The notes: generated by a model not told the origin, from the letters alone. Shown: positions 45,525 to 54,394, counted from the first letter of the stretch. The stretch is 64,000 nucleotides of DNA from Desulfoluna butyratoxydans (GCF_900699765.1 NZ_CAADHO010000005.1:1-64000); one strand, 5' to 3'. A program made the numbers and translations.

Positions 45525-45772
45525 ATTCAAACCTCATATGTTGATGGGCGCGCACCCTTCATGTCTGCTCAAGACGAGCAAGGGCACCCTGCCTGTATGT
45601 TCAAGGGTGCAGGCACCGGGGCATCCTGCCCCAAGGTGTCGGAACCACGCACTATTTCCTTCGACGGTTTCAGCAGCCGGGCCACGCCTGCGAAACCACC
45701 CAAAAAGAAAAACTGGAAATTATTAAATAATCTCCAGTCTTCTTGCAACCATTTATTAACGACCCAGGGAAA

Positions 45773-47536
45773 TCAGGAAAAATTTTCCCGGATCATCTTT
45801 TTCATTTTCTCAATATCTTCAGAGAGGTTTTTGCCGATGGCATCGACAATCAGCTCTTCGATCCGCTCTTTGAACATGGTCCGGATCACACGCTCCACCA
45901 CCCGTTCAAGCTGCTCCTCGGGGATATCGGCCAATCCGGCCATGGAAACCGAAGCCTGCTCATCTCCGCGATCCACGGTTGGGTCGTCGTTGATCCCGGC
46001 CAGGTCAAAGGTCCCCTCAGGAAAACCCGGAGGGCGCCTCTCGGGCTTTTCAGACTCCTGGGCTCGACGCCCCTGTTCATCCACCAGATCCGAAAGATCC
46101 AGCACCCCGCCGCCCTCCCGGTCACCGGTTGCAGCGGCAGGCTCCTCATCCAGGGGCATGCCGAGGTCCAGAAGGGGGTCCTCGTCGTCGGCCAGCATCA
46201 CGGTTTCATCGGGGAGATCGTCCAGCAACCCGTCCCCGGCCGGGGCCTCTTCAGCTGCCGACGGCTCCTCATCCAGGGGTATGCCGAGATCCAGAAGGGG
46301 CTCGTCGTCATTGAGCACCACGGTCTCATCGGAAAGTGCGTCCAGCAACCCCTCTTCCGAGGCAGCACCGTCGGCGACCGCATCCTCCCCGTCCAGGGGC
46401 ATTCCCAGGTCCAGAAGGGGCTCGTCATCGACGGGTAAAACCACGGTCTTTTCGACAAAGGGGTCATCATCCACCGGCAGAACAACGGTGTCCTCGGAAA
46501 GCTCGCCCAAGAGCCCTTCCCCTGCCATGGAGTCCATCCCACCGTCCCCATCCTCGCTGTCGGCAAGAAGCAGGTCGATATCCACAAAGCCATCGTCATC
46601 GCCCTTTGCCACGTCCAGGGTGGTATCGGCCTCCAGCACGTCACTTCGCTGCGACGTATCCAGATCGTCCAGGCTGAAGGAGAGATCCAGGCTCTCGCCT
46701 CCGAATTCGGTGACCTCTTCCCCCTGGGAAGCAGGGTCCTCTTCAAGGAGGGACGAAATTTCCGTCAGATCGATGACCTCGTCACCACGCTCCGGGGCGA
46801 CCTCTTCCGTAACCCCATCCACAAGGCTCGCCATATCCGTTAAGTCTATGACGTCTTCTTCGGACTCAGGTGACGCCTTTACCTGAACGTCTTCGGTGAG
46901 GCCTGCCATTTCCGTCAAATCAAGGGTCTCTTCACCAAGGTCAGGGGGCTGCTCCTCCGGGGTTTCTTCCACAAGAGCCGCCATCTCCGTTAAATCGATG
47001 GTCTCATCGCCAAGGTCAGGGACCTGACCGTCCCGGGGCTCTTCCACCAGGCCTGCCATCTCCGTCAGATCGATGGTCTCTTCGCCAAGATCAGGAGCCT
47101 GCCCTTCCAGGGGCTCCTCCACCAGGCCCGCCATCTCCGTCAGATCGATGGTCTCTTCGCCAAGGTCAGGGAGCTGTCCTTCAAGAGGCTCTTCCACAAG
47201 CCCTGCCATCTCCGTCAGATCAATGGTCTCATCGCCGAGGTCAGGGACCTCTTCGCCGGAGCCAGAGGAAGCGTCCTCCTGGGGTGTGCCATTGTCATCC
47301 AGCCTGAACTCCTCGGTGAGTTCGAGTATATCGTCCTCGTCCTCCGAGTCCGGCCCCATGGCGTCAACAGATCCATCGTCACCACTCATTCCACGGTCAT
47401 CTTCCGTCGGAACGTCCCCGTTCACGGCAGCCAGCTCCGTCAGTTCAATGGGCTCGTCATCGTCTTCCAACCAATGGTCGTCCAATGCATCCGGAGGTGT
47501 TTTATCCATGGGGACTTTACTAGTGGGATCGGTCAT
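45773..47536 (-). CDS. Highly acidic repeat protein with DLTE-type motifs
   Basis: A 587-residue, very acidic protein, probably disordered through most of its length. Seven 25-residue repeats occupy about 98-272, of the type PDLGEETIDLTEMAGLVEEP. Two further [IL]ELTE motifs occur earlier (about 29 and 70). A second class of repeat (ETVVLxDDEPLLDLGxPLDEE) fills about 355-500. The C-terminal ~50 residues form an amphipathic helical segment (LERVVERVIRTMFKERIEELIVDAIGK). No signal peptide or membrane segment. The regular short motifs suggest a multivalent docking scaffold. The start follows AGGAG at 9 bases. No family recognised. Confidence 0.8.
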   Translation of the reverse strand: MTDPTSKVPMDKTPPDALDDHWLEDDDEPIELTELAAVNGDVPTEDDRGMSGDDGSVDAMGPDSEDEDDILELTEEFRLDDNGTPQEDASSGSGEEVPDLGDETIDLTEMAGLVEEPLEGQLPDLGEETIDLTEMAGLVEEPLEGQAPDLGEETIDLTEMAGLVEEPRDGQVPDLGDETIDLTEMAALVEETPEEQPPDLGEETLDLTEMAGLTEDVQVKASPESEEDVIDLTDMASLVDGVTEEVAPERGDEVIDLTEISSLLEEDPASQGEEVTEFGGESLDLSFSLDDLDTSQRSDVLEADTTLDVAKGDDDGFVDIDLLLADSEDGDGGMDSMAGEGLLGELSEDTVVLPVDDDPFVEKTVVLPVDDEPLLDLGMPLDGEDAVADGAASEEGLLDALSDETVVLNDDEPLLDLGIPLDEEPSAAEEAPAGDGLLDDLPDETVMLADDEDPLLDLGMPLDEEPAAATGDREGGGVLDLSDLVDEQGRRAQESEKPERRPPGFPEGTFDLAGINDDPTVDRGDEQASVSMAGLADIPEEQLERVVERVIRTMFKERIEELIVDAIGKNLSEDIEKMKKMIRENFS

Positions 47537-47865
47537 AATCGGCATCTCCTGGAGGTGAGTAGGCAATGACGTGTTTAATGCAACACCATGATTTTATTAA
47601 AAAATAGCTTATCTTAATCACGGTATCATACCGAAAAAACAGTGTCAAGCGCCTTATCCGCTCACAAAATCCGTTCCAAGGAATTTCCTCTTGCACTGCC
47701 ACCATGCTGCCGGGACAGCCCCGGAGCCCTTCGGCCTATTGACCCCATAGTCAAGTATGATAAAATCAATTTTAACCATAACATAGGCCATCACCCCGCA
47801 TCGGGCCCCTTCCCCGCAGACCATCCTCACCGCCCCGCCCGCCAACCCACTAATCTGGAGACACC
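47537..47865. other. Intergenic region between divergent genes
   Basis: About 330 bp holding promoters for the acidic repeat protein (minus) and the 142-residue gene (plus). AT-rich around 47575-47645. No gene recognised. Confidence 0.35.
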
Positions 47866-48294
47866 ATGAAAGAGTCCGCCAACCCCCACTTAAAGGTTCA
47901 GGAGCTCTGCGATTGCTATGCGGAGACCGACCCCCTGAAAGAGATGTCCACCCTCAGCCGGGAACCGGCAACCGAAGAGACCGCCCTGAAATGGATCGCC
48001 CTGGCCGTTCTCCACGGCGTCAACAGCAACGCGGAAAAAATCAGCCTGACGCAGCAGGCTTCAGGGACGGTGGAGGTCAAAGCCACTTACAGGACCACCC
48101 CCCTGCCCACCCCGGGACAAGAGACCGGCACGCGCATCCTTGATATGGTACGGGCCATTACCCACATTGAAGAAGACAAGGGAAAAACCGCCCTGGCCCT
48201 TGGGTTTCGCGGAAACAGCATGGAGTTGAAAATCAAAGTCAAAAAAGAAAAAAAGCAGGAACAACTCACCCTGAACTTTCCCGGCGAGGGCTGA
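47866..48294 (+). CDS. Hypothetical protein, 142 aa
   Basis: A 142-residue soluble protein starting MKESANPHLKVQELCDCYAETDP behind CTGGAGACACC. The middle (ETALKWIALAVLHGVNSNAEKISL) is helical and the C-terminal half beta-rich (SGTVEVKATYRTTPLPTPG, KTALALGFRGNSMELKIKVKK), with a lysine-rich tail. I recognise no family. It is followed by a hairpin (48391-48414), so it is probably a single-gene unit. Confidence 0.65.
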   Translation: MKESANPHLKVQELCDCYAETDPLKEMSTLSREPATEETALKWIALAVLHGVNSNAEKISLTQQASGTVEVKATYRTTPLPTPGQETGTRILDMVRAITHIEEDKGKTALALGFRGNSMELKIKVKKEKKQEQLTLNFPGEG

Positions 48295-48314
48295 CCCCCA
48301 CAAAAAAATGGGTG

Positions 48315-48338
48315 CACTCGACTCGTGAAATATCCGGG
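48315..48338. repeat. 24-bp direct repeat, left copy
   Basis: Contains ACTCGTGAAATATCCGGG. A 23/24 identical copy (ACTCGTGAAGTATCCGGG) lies at 49708-49731, so the two copies bracket the iron-sulfur gene at 48451-49533. Confidence 0.75.
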
Positions 48339-48390
48339 TTGGGGCACCCTGATGCGTCATGGGAAACCCACCGGGTCAACACAATCGCAA

Positions 48391-48414
48391 AACGCCCACG
48401 GCAACACCGTGGGC
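48391..48414. terminator. Hairpin between convergent genes
   Basis: CGCCCACGG and CCGTGGGCG form a 9-bp GC-rich stem with a short ACA-type loop between the 142-residue gene and the convergent iron-sulfur gene. No strong T-run. Confidence 0.5.
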
Positions 48415-48450
48415 GCTCCGTTTGGTGCCCCCCTTCCAAAGATTAGCCCA

Positions 48451-49533
48451 TCAGGCAAAAGACGAGAAATCAACCCCCCGGTTTTCCCCTCGCCTGGCAT
48501 ACCACTCCGCCTCATTTTTCGGAGGCGCCACAAGACTCGACTCAGGCTTTCGTACCAGGGACACAGCCTCGGTCGGACAGGTGGAGATGCACAGACCGCA
48601 GCCGATGCACACGTCCTCAAGGACCCGATAAGCCCCATCCGCCTCTTCTATGGCGGAAACCTGGCAGCGTTCATCGGCGCAGAGGCCGCAGCCCACACAC
48701 GCCTCCTCGTCGATCACCGCCGTGTAATTGCAATGGACGGCGTTGGTCAGCCCCAGCTCGTTTTTGGCCCTCAAAACCCCGCAGCAGCAACCGCAGCAGT
48801 TGCAGATGTAAAAATGCCCCTTCTCGAAATTGTTGGTCATGTGGACCAACCCGGCCTCTTCGGACATTTTCAGAACACCGTAGGCCTCCTCCTTTGAAAT
48901 GGGGCGCAGCTTCAAGGGATGGTTGTCGAAAAAACCGGGAACCGGTGCAATGGAGAGACACACCTCCGTGGGCTTGGTGCAGGGGTTGTCCATGAGCCCT
49001 TGTTCTGTCTTACAGATGCACTCGGTTACGGCAAAGGACTTTCCCTTTTCAATAATGGCCGAAACCTGATCAAAGGGAAGGGCCTGGCTGTCGCTGCCCA
49101 GCTCCTCTTCCACGGGCACCACATGCATCATGGGGGGATCGTGGGTAAAAAACTGCTCGGCAAAGCAGGTCTCGTATGCCTTGCAGATCTCCGCCAGCTC
49201 CCGGTCGAGGCCCTTGAGCTGGAACTCGTAGATCCCGAAGATCCAGGGGGCCATGCGAAAGACATGGACACCGCCGAAATCGATGCCGAAGACCTGGCCT
49301 TTCCCCCACATGGTCTTGAGTTTGTCGTCGAGCCCTTCCAGGGGACGACCCGATCGTTCGGCGATCTGCTCGGCGGTTTCGTAGGTCAGACGCAGGTCGC
49401 AGAAGATCTCCGCCTCCTCCTCGGTGAAGATCCGCTTAAGAATCTTGATCTCCACCCCGTCGTCCGCGGCCGGAAACCCGTTGGGCAGGGTATCCAGCAC
49501 CTGTTGCAACCGCCTGTAAATCGTCTCAGCCAT
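48451..49533 (-). CDS. Multi-[4Fe-4S] ferredoxin-type protein
   Basis: A 360-residue cytoplasmic protein. The N-terminal ~110 residues look like a winged-helix-type domain (FTEEEAEIFCDLRLTYETAEQIAERSG). A Cys-rich stretch follows (CICKTEQGLMDNPC, CNCCGCCC). Two ferredoxin clusters then appear: CVGCGLCADERCQVSAI and CIGCGLCISTCPTEA. The second is a complete 4Fe-4S motif; the first has a modified fourth position. Such proteins are common in anaerobic deltaproteobacteria and usually have an electron-transfer or redox-sensing role. Start at 49533 behind GGGAGGAG. No partner oxidoreductase is nearby. Confidence 0.82.
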   Translation of the reverse strand: MAETIYRRLQQVLDTLPNGFPAADDGVEIKILKRIFTEEEAEIFCDLRLTYETAEQIAERSGRPLEGLDDKLKTMWGKGQVFGIDFGGVHVFRMAPWIFGIYEFQLKGLDRELAEICKAYETCFAEQFFTHDPPMMHVVPVEEELGSDSQALPFDQVSAIIEKGKSFAVTECICKTEQGLMDNPCTKPTEVCLSIAPVPGFFDNHPLKLRPISKEEAYGVLKMSEEAGLVHMTNNFEKGHFYICNCCGCCCGVLRAKNELGLTNAVHCNYTAVIDEEACVGCGLCADERCQVSAIEEADGAYRVLEDVCIGCGLCISTCPTEAVSLVRKPESSLVAPPKNEAEWYARRGENRGVDFSSFA

Positions 49534-49707
49534 ACTCTCCTCCCTCAATCTTGTGTTGCCTGTTATCATCTATAACACGGATATTTCATGGGAAAGCAAC
49601 CACCCAAAGGGGAAACAATATGATTTGGGATGGCTGCAATAAAAGTGTTCGCTATTTTTAAAATGCAAAATGTACATCAGCGTGTGCTGTTTGATTTTTT
49701 CACCCTT

Positions 49708-49731
49708 CACTCGACTCGTGAAGTATCCGGG
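49708..49731. repeat. 24-bp direct repeat, right copy
   Basis: Nearly identical to 48315-48338 (one base different) and in the same orientation, on the far side of the iron-sulfur gene. Confidence 0.75.
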
Positions 49732-49796
49732 ATAGCGTTGCCGAAGCAGCCTTATTGACACGTGCAGGCGCCTCAGGGCCCGTCACAAACGACCCG

Positions 49797-50462
49797 TCAG
49801 CCCCGTGGGGCGGGCGGCACCACCTCAGGGCCGTTCTCACCGCGAGCCCCCGAATAAAAAGCGTACAGCAGCCCCCGTTTCATGGACTCCCGGGAGCCCT
49901 CGTCCAGGACGCCTCCCTGGAGATGCCCGTCGATGACGAGAAGGGAAAACCCATGGACGATGGACCACGCGGAAAGGGCGATGGCGTGCGGGCTCTCCCC
50001 CTTAAGGAGCCCCAGTTTCCAGCACTCGGTGATCTCATCGATGAACAGGTGAAAAAAAGGCGTGGACTCCGGCTTCAAGTCCTCGGGCACGGACACCCCC
50101 ATCCGGGGCGAGACAAACATCACCCGGAAATGGGCGGGGTGGGCAATGGCAAAATCGATGTAGGCCAGACCGCACACCATAAACCGCGCCAGGGGATCGC
50201 CCTTGGCCCGTTCCAGCCGAAGCTTGATCTCGGAAAGCATGAGGGCAACCCCCTCCCGGGCCACGGCCACAAGAAGGGCCTCTTTATCCGGAAAATGGCG
50301 ATAGGGGGCCGAATGGCTCACCCCGGCCCGCTTTGCAATACCGCGAAGGGTCAGCTCGGCAGCCCCCGCCTCTTCAATGGCCTCAAGGGCCACTTCAATG
50401 AGCCGGTGCCTGAGGTTCCCGTGATGATAGGTTGCGGTTTCTTCAATGGTATTTTTCATCAT
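49797..50462 (-). CDS. TetR/AcrR family regulator
   Basis: A 221-residue repressor. The helix-turn-helix is HHGNLRHRLIEVALEAIEEAGAAELTLRGIAKRAGVSHSAPYRHFPDKEALLVAVA. The ligand-binding part has a C-terminal TetR/WHG-type pattern (FRVMFVSPRMGVSVPEDL, ECWKLGLLKGESPHAIALSAWSIVHGFSLLVIDGHL). Two ATGs (50462, 50459) are possible. A perfect 9-bp inverted repeat at 50482-50502 just upstream is the likely autoregulatory operator. There is no typical target gene (transporter, dehydrogenase) next door. A 24-codon frame lies divergently at 50641. Confidence 0.9.
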   Translation of the reverse strand: MMKNTIEETATYHHGNLRHRLIEVALEAIEEAGAAELTLRGIAKRAGVSHSAPYRHFPDKEALLVAVAREGVALMLSEIKLRLERAKGDPLARFMVCGLAYIDFAIAHPAHFRVMFVSPRMGVSVPEDLKPESTPFFHLFIDEITECWKLGLLKGESPHAIALSAWSIVHGFSLLVIDGHLQGGVLDEGSRESMKRGLLYAFYSGARGENGPEVVPPAPRG

Positions 50463-50481
50463 GTCGGGTAGCATACACGGC

Positions 50482-50502
50482 GATGTTGACAGCGTCAACA
50501 TC
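50482..50502. promoter_or_regulatory. Palindromic operator of the TetR gene
   Basis: GATGTTGAC, three bases (AGC), GTCAACATC: perfect 9-bp arms, about 20 bp upstream of the tetR start codon. The size suits a TetR dimer. It would control tetR itself and any divergent transcript. Confidence 0.72.
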
Positions 50503-50640
50503 AAAGAACCACCCGACATCCCGGGACAATACGGACACCATATCTCTGGCCCATTGACACCGTTCCCCCGTCGGTGTTCAACAAACCACCCGGAGACCGG
50601 GCAGCCTGAGAATAAAACCACCCGGCTGGAGACACCCCCC

Positions 50641-50715
50641 ATGCTGCAATGGATGCTTCGACGGCTGTGCCTTTTGGGCCGTCACACCCGACAACCCTTC
50701 GAAATACATAAATAA
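50641..50715 (+). CDS. Possible tiny ORF, 24 aa, opposite tetR
   Basis: ATG with GGAG nine bases upstream (same GGAGACACC context as the 142-residue gene). Encodes 24 residues starting MLQWMLRRLCLLGRHTRQP, basic and hydrophobic. It is divergent from tetR and downstream of its operator. It may be a small protein, a leader peptide, or chance. Confidence 0.2.
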   Translation: MLQWMLRRLCLLGRHTRQPFEIHK

Positions 50716-51024
50716 GCCATCTTCAGGCGCCGTCAATGCGGCACCATGAGGGCACGGCGGCACCATGAGTCTCCCAGACTCTAAAGCCCCGGAGCCCAGA
50801 AGAAGCTTTGACATTTTCCCGCTTTTTTTTTACTCATTATCTATCCACAAAACATACCACACCACCGTAAACAGCGATACTTCGACAAAACCAACATAAC
50901 CAACACCTGAGCTACCGACACAATCGGTCAGGAGACACCCCTCCCACCGACGGGGCAACATTCCGAACATGCATCACCCAAATTGACGACGCCCCCCAAC
51001 GCCTTAGAAAGCCAAGGAGACGCC

Positions 51025-52107
51025 ATGCAATTTATCGATCTCAAAGCCCAGTACGACCAGATTGAAAGGGATGTAAACGAACGAATCCATGCTGTCCTCC
51101 AACACGGACAATACATCAACGGACCCGAGGTCCGGGAGCTGGAAAACCGACTTGCAGAGTTTGTCGGCACCGCACACTGCATCGGGGCCGCCAGTGGAAC
51201 CGGGGCCCTGCTCATGGCCATGATGGCCCTGGGCATCTCAGCCGGAGACGAGGTGATCACCTCCCCCTTCAGCTTTGTCGCCACAGCGGAAACCATCGCC
51301 CTGCTGGGGGCCGTGCCCGTGTTCGTGGATATTGAGCCCGACACATGCAACATCGACCCCGGCCTCATCGAAGCCGCAATAACGGATAAAACCAAAGCCA
51401 TCATGGCCGTCAGCCTCTTCGGGCAATGTGCCGACTTTGATGCCATCAACGCCGTTGCCCGGCGCCACGGCCTTCCAGTCATCGAAGACGCAGCCCAGAG
51501 CTTCGGGGCCACCTACAAAGGGAACCCATCCTGCGGCCTCTCCACCATCGGCTGCACATCCTTTTTCCCTTCCAAGCCCCTGGGATGTTACGGAGACGGC
51601 GGGGCCTGCTTCACCTCAGACGAGATCCTGGCAACGCGCATGCGGGAAATCCGGGAGCACGGACAGGACCGACGCTACCACCATCCCCGACTGGGCATCA
51701 ACGGACGGCTGGACAGCATCCAGGCAGCGGTGCTCCTTGCCAAACTGCCCCTGTTTCCGCACGAAATTGAAAAACGCCGGACCATCGGCAGGCAATACAC
51801 CGAAGCCCTTGCCCATGACCGCATCATCCCTCCGGTGGTCCGACCCCACAACACCTCGGTCTACGCCCAGCTTACCATCCGCGTTGACGACCGAGACGCC
51901 CTGCAGGAGGCCCTCAAGCAGCAAGACATCCCCACTGCCGTTTACTATCCCGTCTCCTTGCACCACCAGCCGGTCTTTCTCCGGCCGGACGCCCACCTTC
52001 CCGTCAGCGATGAGGTGGCTGCCCATGTCCTCAGCCTGCCCATGCACCCGTATCTCAGCGATGAGCAGATCCGACGCGTGACAACCGCTGTTCTGGAGGC
52101 TGTATGA
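51025..52107 (+). CDS. gnnB: DegT/DnrJ family aminotransferase, probably GnnB
   Basis: A 360-residue PLP-dependent sugar aminotransferase. Features: FIDLKAQYDQIERDVNERI opening, FVGTAHCIGAASGTGALLMAM, DEVITSPFSFVATAETIALLGAVPVFVDI, LPVIEDAAQSFGATYKG and the PLP Lys in FFPSKPLGCYGDGGAC. AAGGAG precedes the ATG. Its stop overlaps the next gene (an NAD-dependent sugar oxidase type) by 4 bp, and lpxB follows. This order matches GnnA/GnnB, which convert UDP-GlcNAc to UDP-GlcNAc3N for lipid A with amide acyl chains. Alternatives are WbpE-type O-antigen enzymes. Confidence 0.82.
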   Translation: MQFIDLKAQYDQIERDVNERIHAVLQHGQYINGPEVRELENRLAEFVGTAHCIGAASGTGALLMAMMALGISAGDEVITSPFSFVATAETIALLGAVPVFVDIEPDTCNIDPGLIEAAITDKTKAIMAVSLFGQCADFDAINAVARRHGLPVIEDAAQSFGATYKGNPSCGLSTIGCTSFFPSKPLGCYGDGGACFTSDEILATRMREIREHGQDRRYHHPRLGINGRLDSIQAAVLLAKLPLFPHEIEKRRTIGRQYTEALAHDRIIPPVVRPHNTSVYAQLTIRVDDRDALQEALKQQDIPTAVYYPVSLHHQPVFLRPDAHLPVSDEVAAHVLSLPMHPYLSDEQIRRVTTAVLEAV

Positions 52108-53033
52108 AGGCAGGTGTCATCGGCATGGGAAAACTGGGAAAGGTCCATGCCCGGATCTACGATGAACTGGACGCATTCGAGCTGGTGGGGGTGGCGGACC
52201 CGCACCAGCCGAGCCAGGAACACCTCCACGGGTCTGTCTGGACCCGGGATTGCCGAGAGCTCCTGAACCTCGGCGTTGAAGCGGTCACCGTGGCCACCCC
52301 AACGGTGAGCCACCACGAGGTGGCGAAATTTTTCCTCGACCACGGGGTCCACTGCCTCATTGAAAAGCCCATCGCCGTCACCATGGATGAAGCCGAAGAT
52401 CTCCTTAACACCGCGTCACGGAAAAACGCCTTTCTCATGGTGGGCATGGTGGAGCGGTTCAACAAGGCCTACGCCGAGGCCCGCAAAATGATCACCGCCC
52501 CCATGTTCATCGAATCCCACCGGCTGGGCCCCTTCCCCAACCGGTCTTTAGACATCAGCGTGGTGCTGGACCTGATGATCCATGACCTGGACATCATCCT
52601 CGACCTGGTGGACGACGAGGTGGCCTCGGTGGAAGGGGTGGGCATCAAGGCCCTGACGGACAAGGCGGACATCGCAAACGCCCGAATTCATTTCAAGGGC
52701 GGATGCATCGCCAACATCACGGCCTCACGGATATCCGAAGAGCAGATGCGCAGGACCCGGGTCTTTTTCAACCACAATTACATCTCCCTGGACTTTGCAG
52801 GCCACACCATCAAGGCGTTCAGAAACGGAGAGAACGGCATCGAAAAAAGGGTCATCTCCATTGAAAAGGAAGAACCCCTGAAACGGGAGATCCTGCATTT
52901 TCACGCCGGTATCACAGCGAAACGGCGAGACTACACACTGGCAAAAAATGCGGCCATGGCCCTTGACCTTGCCCTGAAAATCGACGAAGATCTGGCCAAC
53001 CGTCAGACACAGCTCCGGATCCCGCCACAATAA
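52104..53033 (+). CDS. gnnA: Gfo/Idh/MocA oxidoreductase, probably GnnA
   Basis: A 309-residue NAD(P)-dependent oxidoreductase. The Rossmann motif GMGKLGKVHARIYDEL opens the protein, EKPIAVTMDEAEDLL is the family motif, and VGMVERFNKAY and DLMIHDLDIILDLV contain the expected catalytic Lys/His-type residues. It is translationally coupled to the aminotransferase upstream (ATGA overlap) and 49 bp upstream of lpxB. In the GnnA/GnnB pathway this enzyme oxidises C3 of UDP-GlcNAc before transamination. The role is inferred mainly from context. Confidence 0.8.
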   Translation: MKAGVIGMGKLGKVHARIYDELDAFELVGVADPHQPSQEHLHGSVWTRDCRELLNLGVEAVTVATPTVSHHEVAKFFLDHGVHCLIEKPIAVTMDEAEDLLNTASRKNAFLMVGMVERFNKAYAEARKMITAPMFIESHRLGPFPNRSLDISVVLDLMIHDLDIILDLVDDEVASVEGVGIKALTDKADIANARIHFKGGCIANITASRISEEQMRRTRVFFNHNYISLDFAGHTIKAFRNGENGIEKRVISIEKEEPLKREILHFHAGITAKRRDYTLAKNAAMALDLALKIDEDLANRQTQLRIPPQ

Positions 53034-53082
53034 AATCCAAGGGACTCCGGTCTCCCGATACCCTGAATACAAAGGCAAGGTT

Positions 53083-54180
53083 GTGAAACTTTTTATCGTT
53101 GCAGGAGAACCCTCAGGTGACATGCATGCCACCGAACTGGTTCACGCCCTGAAAAACGCATCACCCGACATCGATGTCTATTCGGCAGGCGGACCCGGCC
53201 TGGCCGCCTGCTCCACCCAGGTGGCGGACCTGGCCAGCCACGCGGTCACCGGTTTCTTCGAGGTGATCAGTTACCTGCCCACCCTCATCCGGATCTTCAA
53301 CCGCATCGCCGATCAAATTGAAGAGATCGACCCCGATGTGGTGATCTTCACCGACTACCCGGACTTCAACTTCCGCATGGCCAAACGGGTGGCCAAACCG
53401 GGCCGTAAGCTCGTCTACTTCATCAGCCCCCAGCTCTGGGCCTGGCGCAAAGGCCGCCTCAAGCTGGTGAAACAATACATCGACAAAATGCTGGTGCTCT
53501 TTCCCTTTGAGGAGACCTTTTACAGGGACAACGGCGTGGAAGCCGCCTTTGTGGGCAACCCCCTGGTCAACACCATCACGGCCATGAAAAAGGACACAAC
53601 AGGGAATACAGGGCCCCGGCGCATCCTGCTCCTTCCCGGCTCGCGACGCAAAGAGGTCAAGTCCAACCTGGCCACCATGTGCGAAGCCAAAAAAGGCATT
53701 GACGCCCGCATGGACGCCAGCTTCTCCGTGCTTAAGCACCCCAGCCTCGATGCGACCCTCTTCGACAGCGCCCACGAAGCCGGTATCCGGGTGTACGAGG
53801 GCAACCCCCACGACGAATTCCAGAACGTGGACCTGGCCATCGCATGCTCCGGCACCGTCACCTTTGAGCTGGCCCTGTCCGGGGTTCCCACCGTGGTGCT
53901 CTACCGCATGAACCCCGTCACCTATCATCTGGCCAAGCGCCTGGTGAAAGTAGACGCCATCTCCATCCCCAACCTTATCCTCGGGCACCATGTCTTCCCC
54001 GAGCTGATCCAGGACGCCGCCACCCCCGAAGGCATCGCCGACGAGGTGGTTGCCATCCTGAGCGATCCGGACCGCCTGGGGCGCATCCGAAGCGAACTGG
54101 GGCGGTTCCGCACCCTGGTCAAAGCCTTTGACGCGGACTACGCCGCACGGGAAATATTCTCCCTGACGGAAAGGCCCTGA
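53083..54180 (+). CDS. lpxB: Lipid-A-disaccharide synthase
   Basis: A 365-residue GT19 enzyme that couples 2,3-diacyl-GlcN-1-P (or the 3-amino version) to the UDP-activated sugar. Motifs: FIVAGEPSGDMHATELVHAL, PDVVIFTDYPDFNFRMAK, VYFISPQLWAWRKGRLK, FVGNPLV, LLLPGSRRKEVK and CSGTVTFELALSGVPTVVLYRMNPVTYHLAKRLVK. The start is GTG at 53083. It works at the inner membrane face. It is the third gene of the gnnB-gnnA-lpxB cluster; lpxA, lpxC and lpxD lie elsewhere. Confidence 0.95.
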   Translation: MKLFIVAGEPSGDMHATELVHALKNASPDIDVYSAGGPGLAACSTQVADLASHAVTGFFEVISYLPTLIRIFNRIADQIEEIDPDVVIFTDYPDFNFRMAKRVAKPGRKLVYFISPQLWAWRKGRLKLVKQYIDKMLVLFPFEETFYRDNGVEAAFVGNPLVNTITAMKKDTTGNTGPRRILLLPGSRRKEVKSNLATMCEAKKGIDARMDASFSVLKHPSLDATLFDSAHEAGIRVYEGNPHDEFQNVDLAIACSGTVTFELALSGVPTVVLYRMNPVTYHLAKRLVKVDAISIPNLILGHHVFPELIQDAATPEGIADEVVAILSDPDRLGRIRSELGRFRTLVKAFDADYAAREIFSLTERP

Positions 54181-54202
54181 TTCGGGGTTTAAAAAACACA
54201 AC

Positions 54203-54394
54203 GTAACTATTCAGTTCAAAAAAGCCTCCGGCGGCCCTGCCGGGGGCCAAACTTTTAAAAAGTTTGACAAACAGGTCTTAAGTAAGCCTTCCAGGCTACG
54301 CCGAAACAATTTCGACATTTTCTGCCTTAGAAGAGTTTTTTGCGGAGCTTTTTTTTAAAAAAGCGACCCGCCGGAGGCATAGCTGAATAGTTAC
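54203..54394. mobile_element. MITE-like element, copy 2
   Basis: 192 bp bounded by GTAACTATTCAG (54203-54214) and its perfect inverted copy CTGAATAGTTAC (54383-54394). Inside are GCCTCCGGCGG at the left and CCGCCGGAGGC at the right, also inverted, plus TTTGACAAACAGGTCTT and TTTTGCGGAGCTTTT shared with copy 1 at 28633. No coding capacity. It follows the lpxB stop by 22 bp. Confidence 0.75.
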
